A DNA stretch of 10,122 nucleotides. Source: Nitrospira sp. SG-bin1 (lineage in GTDB: Bacteria; Nitrospirota; Nitrospiria; Nitrospirales; Nitrospiraceae). The stretch spans positions 7,479 to 17,600 of the forward strand of contig LVWS01000027.1 in assembly GCA_002083365.1 (NCBI GenBank). Direction: 5' to 3'. The notes below the pieces were generated by a model. The model was not told where the DNA came from. It was given only the letters and a program-made list of their open reading frames with translations, and searched no databases. Position numbers and translations under genes: made by a program. Positions 6,465-10,122 of this stretch are shown here, piece after piece. The stretch's first letter is position 1, and the number at the start of each line of letters is the position of its first letter.

Positions 6465-6470
6465 TATAAT
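6465..6470 (+). promoter_or_regulatory. Candidate -10 box for traKLM
   Basis: A perfect TATAAT lies 11 bases before the traK ATG. The hexamer at the right distance for a -35 (TGTAGA, 6442-6447) is poor, so an activator or another sigma factor may be needed. The start would fall near 6477, giving an almost leaderless message if the 6482 ATG is used. Confidence 0.45.
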
Positions 6471-6481
6471 CTAAGCATGGA

Positions 6482-6859
6482 ATGCGGAGGAATATCCCAC
6501 AAGGTGCTAAACCTTCTACGAACAACGCGCGAACGCTGTCGGCGCGGGTCCTCGACTTCGCGAACAAAACCGCGCCGCGTTCCACGAACCGGGTGCGGAT
6601 CTTGGCGTTGGCCCCCGACATTCGCCGGGCCATCCAGGATGGATGGTCGAGGCATCTGATTTGGAAGACGCTGAAGACAGAAGGGACCCTCACGTGTAGC
6701 TATGACACGTTTCGGGCGCACGTGAAGCGGCTGTTGCAAGAGCCCGCTGATGGTCGTGCAGCACTGCCGCCGACTCAAGACCGCCCTCCGTCCGCACCGT
6801 CAGCCTCTTCGAGCGGCTTCGTCTTCAACCCCGTACCGAACAAGGAGGAGTTATTCTAA
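6482..6859 (+). CDS. traK: TraK, oriT-binding relaxosome accessory protein
   Basis: This 125-residue basic protein resembles RP4 TraK, which wraps oriT DNA beside nic and enhances relaxation. The conserved core is LIWKTLKTEGTLTCSYDTFRAHVKRLL (59-85), followed by a Pro-rich linker and the family's C-terminal tail GFVFNPVPNKEELF. It opens the rightward traKLM operon facing traJ across oriT. Its TAA overlaps the traL ATG by one base (TAATG). The start is uncertain: ATG at 6482 has no ribosome site before it, whereas a strong GGAGG lies inside the gene at 6486-6490 with no standard in-frame start codon at the right distance after it. A rare ATC start at 6494 would fit that site loosely. Confidence 0.9.
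   Translation: MRRNIPQGAKPSTNNARTLSARVLDFANKTAPRSTNRVRILALAPDIRRAIQDGWSRHLIWKTLKTEGTLTCSYDTFRAHVKRLLQEPADGRAALPPTQDRPPSAPSASSSGFVFNPVPNKEELF
6842..6850 (+). promoter_or_regulatory. Strong ribosome binding site of traL
   Basis: AAGGAGGAG inside the last codons of traK lies about 8 bases before the traL ATG at 6859 and fixes that start. It also encodes part of the KEEL tail of TraK. Confidence 0.8.
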
Positions 6860-7584
6860 TGGCCACGATTCATCTCATTTTACAAGGCAAAGGCGGCGTC
6901 GGAAAATCCATGATTGCAGCCTTGATCGCCCAGTACAAACTGGCAAAAGGAAAGCGCCCGCTTTGCATCGATACCGACCCGGTGAATGCGTCCTTTCAGG
7001 CCTATCAGAGCTTGAAGGTACACCGCCTCACCATCCTGCAGGGCGATGAGATCGATCCGCGCAGTTTTGATCAGCTCGTGGAGCTCGTGGCGAAGGCCAA
7101 AGAGGATGTGGTGATCGACAATGGGGCGAGTTCGTTTGTGCCGCTCTCGGCCTATGTAATCACGAACCAGGTTCCGACCTTGCTGCGTGACATGGGGCAT
7201 CAGCTGGTCGTGCATACCGTGGTCACGGGAGGACAAGCGTTGTCGGACACGGTGCACGGGTTTGCCCAGCTCGTGAAACAATTTCCGACTGACGTGCAAT
7301 TCGTCGTGTGGCTGAATCCCTACTGGGGGCCGATTGAGCTGGAGGGCAAATCGTTCGAGCAGATGAAAGCCTATACGACGCACAAGGATCGGGTCTCGGC
7401 GATTGTGCGGCTTCCCGATCTCAAAAAAGAAACGTTTGGGCGCGATCTCAGCGACATGCTGCAGAACCATTTGACGTTCGACGAAGCCCTTGCGTCGTCC
7501 TCGATCACGATCATGGCACGGCAACGGTTGTCGATCATCAAGAAGCAGCTCTTTGAACAGTTCTCTGCTGTGCCGGTGCTGTGA
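6859..7584 (+). CDS. traL: TraL, ParA/MinD-like P-loop ATPase of conjugation
   Basis: This 241-residue protein has the same length as RP4 TraL as recalled, and reads like it throughout. The deviant Walker A box is QGKGGVGKSMIAA (9-21, Lys11 and Lys16), the mark of the ParA/MinD/SIMIBI ATPases. PLCIDTDPVNAS (34-45) is the second conserved block. DVVIDNGASSFVPLSAY and VVWLNPYWGPIELEGKSFEQ are TraL signature stretches. In RP4, TraL helps transfer but its exact role is not well defined; it is not a partition ATPase despite the fold. The start is set by a strong ribosome site and a one-base overlap with traK. It is coupled to traM at its end, with no sign of damage. Confidence 0.94.
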   Translation: MATIHLILQGKGGVGKSMIAALIAQYKLAKGKRPLCIDTDPVNASFQAYQSLKVHRLTILQGDEIDPRSFDQLVELVAKAKEDVVIDNGASSFVPLSAYVITNQVPTLLRDMGHQLVVHTVVTGGQALSDTVHGFAQLVKQFPTDVQFVVWLNPYWGPIELEGKSFEQMKAYTTHKDRVSAIVRLPDLKKETFGRDLSDMLQNHLTFDEALASSSITIMARQRLSIIKKQLFEQFSAVPVL

Positions 7585-8024
7585 TGGGCGACGATCCCAC
7601 CGATGACTTGCTGAAGGAAATTGCCTCGAAGCATGGCGTGGCGTTGGACCGAGCGGACCCGATTCTGATCGTGCAGACGATGCACGCACGGTTATTGGCT
7701 GAAAGCCAGCACACCCAACAGGCCCTGCTCGAGGACTATCGCAAGACGCTCGAAGCCTTGCTCGATCGATGGGGCGTGGAGATCAAAGCCAAAGCGGAGC
7801 GGATCGTCACGGCGTCGCTCACCGCCAGCACCGAGACCATGAAGGCACAGATGGCGGCACACACCACGGACGTGGCCGGATCGATCCGGAACGAAGTCAC
7901 CGGTGTGCTGGAACAGAGTGAGACGAGGATACGCCGGGCCACCACCCTGGGGTACCTGAATCTCCTCGCCGCGCTGGTGATGCTGCTGGCAGTGGTCATC
8001 GTCTCCTGGATCCTCCGTTGCTAA
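7584..8024 (+). CDS. traM: TraM, membrane-anchored conjugal transfer protein (RP4 type)
   Basis: This 146-residue protein is unrelated to F-plasmid TraM. Residues about 20-120 are hydrophilic and likely helical or coiled-coil (ESQHTQQALLEDYRKTLEALL, EVTGVLEQSETRIRR). A single C-terminal membrane segment follows (LNLLAALVMLLAVVIVSWIL, about 125-144). This matches RP4 TraM in size and tail anchor. The ATG at 7584 overlaps the traL TGA by one base; a GTG at 7581 would add one residue and make a 4-base overlap. No separate ribosome site is evident, so it is probably coupled to traL. Its precise function is unknown; in RP4 it aids transfer efficiency. Confidence 0.88.
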   Translation: MGDDPTDDLLKEIASKHGVALDRADPILIVQTMHARLLAESQHTQQALLEDYRKTLEALLDRWGVEIKAKAERIVTASLTASTETMKAQMAAHTTDVAGSIRNEVTGVLEQSETRIRRATTLGYLNLLAALVMLLAVVIVSWILRC

Positions 8025-8054
8025 CGAATATCCAGACACGACTGAGGACGAGAC

Positions 8055-8453
8055 ATGGGAGCGAAGAAAAGTGTGTCGGCCAGGGTGCAAGAACGAGCGC
8101 AACGGGTCTCCCCTGCCGCACGCAATCGAGCGCAGATCGTGGCCCTGCGGCACGAAATCGAACAAGCACTGAAGGATGGCTGTTCGCTCGCGATGATGTG
8201 GAGCACGCTGCAGGAGGAAGGTACGATTCAGTTCGGCTATGAGACGTTTCGGGCTCATGACAGCAAACTGGTCCGCCCGCTCTCGGAGACACGCCCCGAG
8301 TCCCCTCCGATCAGGAGGGGTTCAGGACCCATGAAGCAGCTGTCGACGGGGCGGCTCATGGGGCGAGCAAGTGCGCCAGGGCGGACGCTGGCACGCCTGC
8401 AACGCCCCATCCGCCGCACTCGGAATCGGGCGTCCCCGCCCCGTGGTGGGTGA
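8055..8453 (+). CDS. Second TraK-like protein, divergent paralogue
   Basis: This 132-residue basic protein repeats the TraK core: MMWSTLQEEGTIQFGYETFRAH (47-68) lines up with LIWKTLKTEGTLTCSYDTFRAH of the traK product at 6482, and the leader (VSARVQERAQR) resembles LSARVLDFANK. The FxFNPxPxKEEL tail found in TraK is missing. After residue 70 the protein becomes Arg/Pro/Gly-rich low-complexity sequence, which may be read-through after a frameshift or insertion. It starts 31 bases after traM with a GAGGA ribosome site, so it is likely in the same transcript. It might bind oriT as an alternative to TraK, compete with it, or be decaying. RP4 has no such second copy after traM, as far as I recall. 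Confidence 0.75.
   Translation: MGAKKSVSARVQERAQRVSPAARNRAQIVALRHEIEQALKDGCSLAMMWSTLQEEGTIQFGYETFRAHDSKLVRPLSETRPESPPIRRGSGPMKQLSTGRLMGRASAPGRTLARLQRPIRRTRNRASPPRGG
8302..8320 (+). repeat. GC-rich inverted repeat in the second traK-like gene
   Basis: CCCCTCC and GGAGGGG form a perfect 7-base stem with a 5-base loop (GATCA). It lies where the protein stops resembling TraK. It could be a pause or weak termination hairpin; no T-run follows. Confidence 0.5.
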
Positions 8454-8461
8454 GGGGCGGG
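8435..8461. terminator. Hairpin between convergent operons
   Basis: CCCGCCCC (8435-8442) and GGGGCGGG (8454-8461) form a perfect 8-base GC stem, and the loop holds the stop codon of the second traK-like gene. It lies between the rightward traKLM transcript and the leftward DUF4942 transcript, so it could stop both. Neither strand has the T-run of a classical intrinsic terminator, so strength is uncertain. The rest of 8462-8535 shows nothing. Confidence 0.5.
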
Positions 8462-8535
8462 ACACGCGATCAAAGAAAGCGTCGTGATTTCCTCCCCTTT
8501 CACCTGCTGTCCCATCGCACCAGCGCCATTCCTCC

Positions 8536-9390
8536 TCAGCCTTTCGGCGCGGGCAACGCATGGGGATAATGCTTGGCGACGATCCGATTGAGTCGTGTCA
8601 CCAGATCAGGACGCTTGAAGGTCACATGTCCGTTCTGATTTTTGAACAGCCGAATGGAGAAATAGTCATTCTCGGCAAGCTTCGGCCAGACTGACGACGC
8701 CTGCATCGCCGTTGAAATCAGACTGTAGGACGCATGGCGGTAGTCAGCCTCTGGCTTGCCGTCGCACAGATGAAATACGCGCAACAGGTCGTCGAGGTGA
8801 TCGGTTGCGGTGTGATTGGCACTGCCGTACGATGTCAGATACGTCATCACGATCCGCTTCTCGAATTTCTGCGGTTGGTTGGTTGTGTAATCCCATGAGA
8901 GCCGCTTAAAACACTCGATCACGCCTTGGTCAAACATCTCCTCACGTGATTCGTGGAGCGTCGAGAAGGTACTCACTATCGCCTCACGAGTCAGTTCCGG
9001 CACCTTCCCGCCGTGGATTTGCTCATCCACTGCCTTGCGCTTCGAGGCACACATGAGCGAGCGCAGACCGGAGTCGTTCAATAGCGTCATCCATCCGCCG
9101 GCGTCCACAGAGGCCTGAAACGTCTCCAACAGCGTCGTCCGGTTGGCATCCTCACCCGTGACGCGGATGCCGTGACCTCGCCAATCACGGGATAATGAAA
9201 TATCTGGAAAGCCAATCCGGGCCGCGTTCGCCAGGGCGTGCGCCTGCTCCAGCTTTGCCAGCGCCTCCTGAAACAAGGTCATGACCGCCTCCCGTTGTTG
9301 CAACAGATTGGCAATACTGAGGCTCGGAATCAGTTCGTGTTCTGGTCCTGCGTCGCCGTCTGGCGTCACAAAGATGGTCTCTGGATTCAT
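8536..9390 (-). CDS. DUF4942-domain protein
   Basis: This 284-residue protein appears to belong to DUF4942, a family common on plasmids and integrative elements and sometimes fused to methyltransferase domains; none is fused here. Recognisable parts are an N-terminal helix (LLQQREAVMTLFQEALAKLEQAHALA, 29-54), RGHGIRVTGEDANRTTLLETF, the central EEMFDQGVIECFKRLSWDY and the C-terminal YFSIRLFKNQNGHVTFKRPDLVTRLNRIVAKHYPHALP. There is no signal peptide or membrane segment, so it is probably cytoplasmic. The function is unknown. The ATG at 9390 has a GGACGGGG ribosome site. It is last in a leftward set with the 74-residue gene, 24 bases downstream of it. Family assignment is from memory of its conserved phrases. 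Confidence 0.78.
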   Translation of the reverse strand: MNPETIFVTPDGDAGPEHELIPSLSIANLLQQREAVMTLFQEALAKLEQAHALANAARIGFPDISLSRDWRGHGIRVTGEDANRTTLLETFQASVDAGGWMTLLNDSGLRSLMCASKRKAVDEQIHGGKVPELTREAIVSTFSTLHESREEMFDQGVIECFKRLSWDYTTNQPQKFEKRIVMTYLTSYGSANHTATDHLDDLLRVFHLCDGKPEADYRHASYSLISTAMQASSVWPKLAENDYFSIRLFKNQNGHVTFKRPDLVTRLNRIVAKHYPHALPAPKG

Positions 9391-9414
9391 GTCCCCGTCC
9401 TTTCTCTTCCTGAT

Positions 9415-9639
9415 TTATAAGCCTGCCGTGATGATCATGTGGTTGTGGTAGTCCTTGGCTCGTCGGCCCACGAGTGCATGAGCCGCGCGGGATCGCTGGG
9501 CCTTGTCCGCGATGTATTCGCGCAACTCAATCCCATCCCACTCTTTTGGAATCAGGCCGGTATGAATAGCGCGCATGATATCGGCTCGAATGTTTCTCAA
9601 CAGATCGCCAACGAATTGACGTTGTGCTCGTTTCGTCAT
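9415..9639 (-). CDS. Small conserved-looking protein of unknown function
   Basis: This 74-residue basic protein has the phrase IPKEWDGIELREYIADKAQRS in the middle; similar WDG-xELR-x-YIAD phrases occur in small hypothetical proteins of plasmids and integrative elements. It is helical and soluble in appearance, with no metal motif. The ATG at 9637-9639 has an excellent GAGGAGG ribosome site that is also the last codons of the upstream gene, with only 3 bases between stop and start. Expression is therefore linked to that gene and probably to DUF4942 downstream. No function can be assigned. Confidence 0.75.
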   Translation of the reverse strand: MTKRAQRQFVGDLLRNIRADIMRAIHTGLIPKEWDGIELREYIADKAQRSRAAHALVGRRAKDYHNHMIITAGL

Positions 9640-9642
9640 GGT

Positions 9643-9885
9643 TCACACCTCCTCGTGGTGGAAGTCGCCAACGGTGGCGTGTTTCCCACAGGCTTTGCAG
9701 ATCGCCACAGAAGCGTCGTCATATGCATGGCTGCCATGATCGGAGGACAGATCTGATCCGTCATCCCAGAGCAACACGTACGTGGTCACCTCAACCGTGA
9801 AGGGTCCCCAGCTGTGGCAATCCGGGCAGTGCCAGCCTTCTAAACAGTTGGTGTTGGGTGAGTTCTTGTGAGAAGGATGTGTCAT
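9643..9885 (-). CDS. Small two-CXXC (zinc-ribbon-like) protein
   Basis: This 80-residue acidic protein has two CXXC pairs, WHCPDCHSWGPF and AICKACGKHATVGDF, about 45 residues apart, which fits a zinc ribbon. The middle is rich in Asp and Ser (WDDGSDLSSDHGSHAYDD), and C-terminal HHEE could also bind metal. The ATG at 9885 was chosen because AGAGG lies at good spacing before it; an ATG at 9909 or a GTG at 9915 would lengthen it by 8 or 10 residues. The GTG alternative would overlap the radC stop by one base. It precedes the 74-residue gene by 3 bases. A DNA-binding or regulatory role is possible but unproven. Confidence 0.75.
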   Translation of the reverse strand: MTHPSHKNSPNTNCLEGWHCPDCHSWGPFTVEVTTYVLLWDDGSDLSSDHGSHAYDDASVAICKACGKHATVGDFHHEEV

Positions 9886-9914
9886 GTATGCCTCTTTCTG
9901 TGTGTGCATGATCA

Positions 9915-10122
9915 CTACGCAAAAGTCTCATGAGCGTTCAGCCAGCCAGAATCGGCAAACGACACATAGCGCTCATCGCCCATGACGATATGATCCAACA
10001 CGCGAATCCCGAGGATGTCGCCTGCACGGACGAGTCGATCCGTCAGCACCCGGTCTTCCTGACTCGGCGTCGGATCACCACTTGGGTGGTTATGTTATGT
10101 GACGTTGCGCATTATGTGGAGT
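9915..10122 (-). pseudogene. radC: radC (JAB/JAMM domain) fragment, apparently frameshifted
   Basis: The minus strand from 10094 reads HNHPSGDPTPSQED, the metal-binding JAMM signature (HxHx7SxxD) of RadC, then ILGIRVLDHIVMGDERYVSFAD and stops at 9915-9917 soon after NAHETFA, like RadC C termini. The codon directly before the first His of HNHP is TAA (10097-10095), and no frame upstream to the window end gives the usual hydrophobic AxxxxxxHNHPSG lead-in. A direct repeat ATAACATAAC lies exactly at this point, so a 5-base duplication, possibly with other small losses, may have broken the frame. Only 59 codons are readable. Mobile-element RadC proteins have no firmly established function. Sequence error near a contig end is the alternative. 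Confidence 0.8.

Noticed and set aside
6377..6778. Minus-strand open frame of 133 codons across oriT and traK
   Set aside because: It overlaps the oriT region and the traK gene on the other strand and has no family resemblance.
6859..7584. Considered as a ParA plasmid-partition ATPase
   Set aside because: The P-loop fits, but length, context between traK and traM, and TraL-specific phrases identify it as TraL. No parB or parS was seen.
6880..7689. Minus-strand open frame of 269 codons opposite traL
   Set aside because: traL is unmistakable on the plus strand. The antisense frame is His/Arg-rich without domains, as expected of a shadow in GC-rich DNA.

Overview
The window is accessory bacterial DNA of moderately high GC. 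Its centre is a conjugative DNA-processing (relaxosome) region of the RP4/IncP Tra1 type, so it probably comes from a plasmid or an integrative conjugative element. The host cannot be fixed from the sequence. RP4-like Tra1 regions are best known from Proteobacteria but also occur in other Gram-negative phyla. No rRNA, tRNA, CRISPR array or insertion sequence was seen.

Layout, left to right. (1) Positions 1-519 hold a type II toxin-antitoxin pair on the minus strand: a RelE-family toxin and an HTH antitoxin cut by the window edge. A near-consensus promoter at 532-560 has an inverted-repeat operator in its spacer. (2) Positions 717-1265 hold a second minus-strand pair. Its higA antitoxin is intact, but its higB toxin is broken by several frameshifts. 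(3) Positions 1426-6255 (minus) hold traJ-traI-traG-traF. Each junction is a 4-base ATGA overlap. They encode an oriT-binding protein, a MOB-P relaxase, a VirD4-type coupling ATPase and an S26 maturation peptidase. (4) Positions 6256-6481 form the intergenic oriT region. It holds a 19/18-nt imperfect inverted repeat followed by a nic sequence matching the P-type consensus (cut expected at 6361/6362), an inverted second copy of the 10-base nic core, and an AT-rich stretch leading to traK. (5) Positions 6482-8024 (plus) hold traK-traL-traM, followed at 8055-8453 by a second, divergent traK-like gene. (6) Positions 8536-10122 (minus) hold a convergent accessory cluster: a damaged radC fragment, a small two-CXXC protein, a 74-residue unknown and a DUF4942 protein.

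How it fits together. TraJ and TraK should mark oriT, TraI should nick the plus strand there, and TraG should link the relaxosome to a type IV secretion channel. TraF in RP4 matures the pilin. No Trb mating-pair genes are in the window, and the RP4 traE/D/C genes do not follow traF, so self-transfer cannot be judged from here. From the strand polarity of nic, the traKLM side should enter the recipient first and traJIGF last.

The most notable points are the near-RP4 oriT core, the mirrored nic core beside traJ, the duplicated traK, and two decaying genes (higB and radC).
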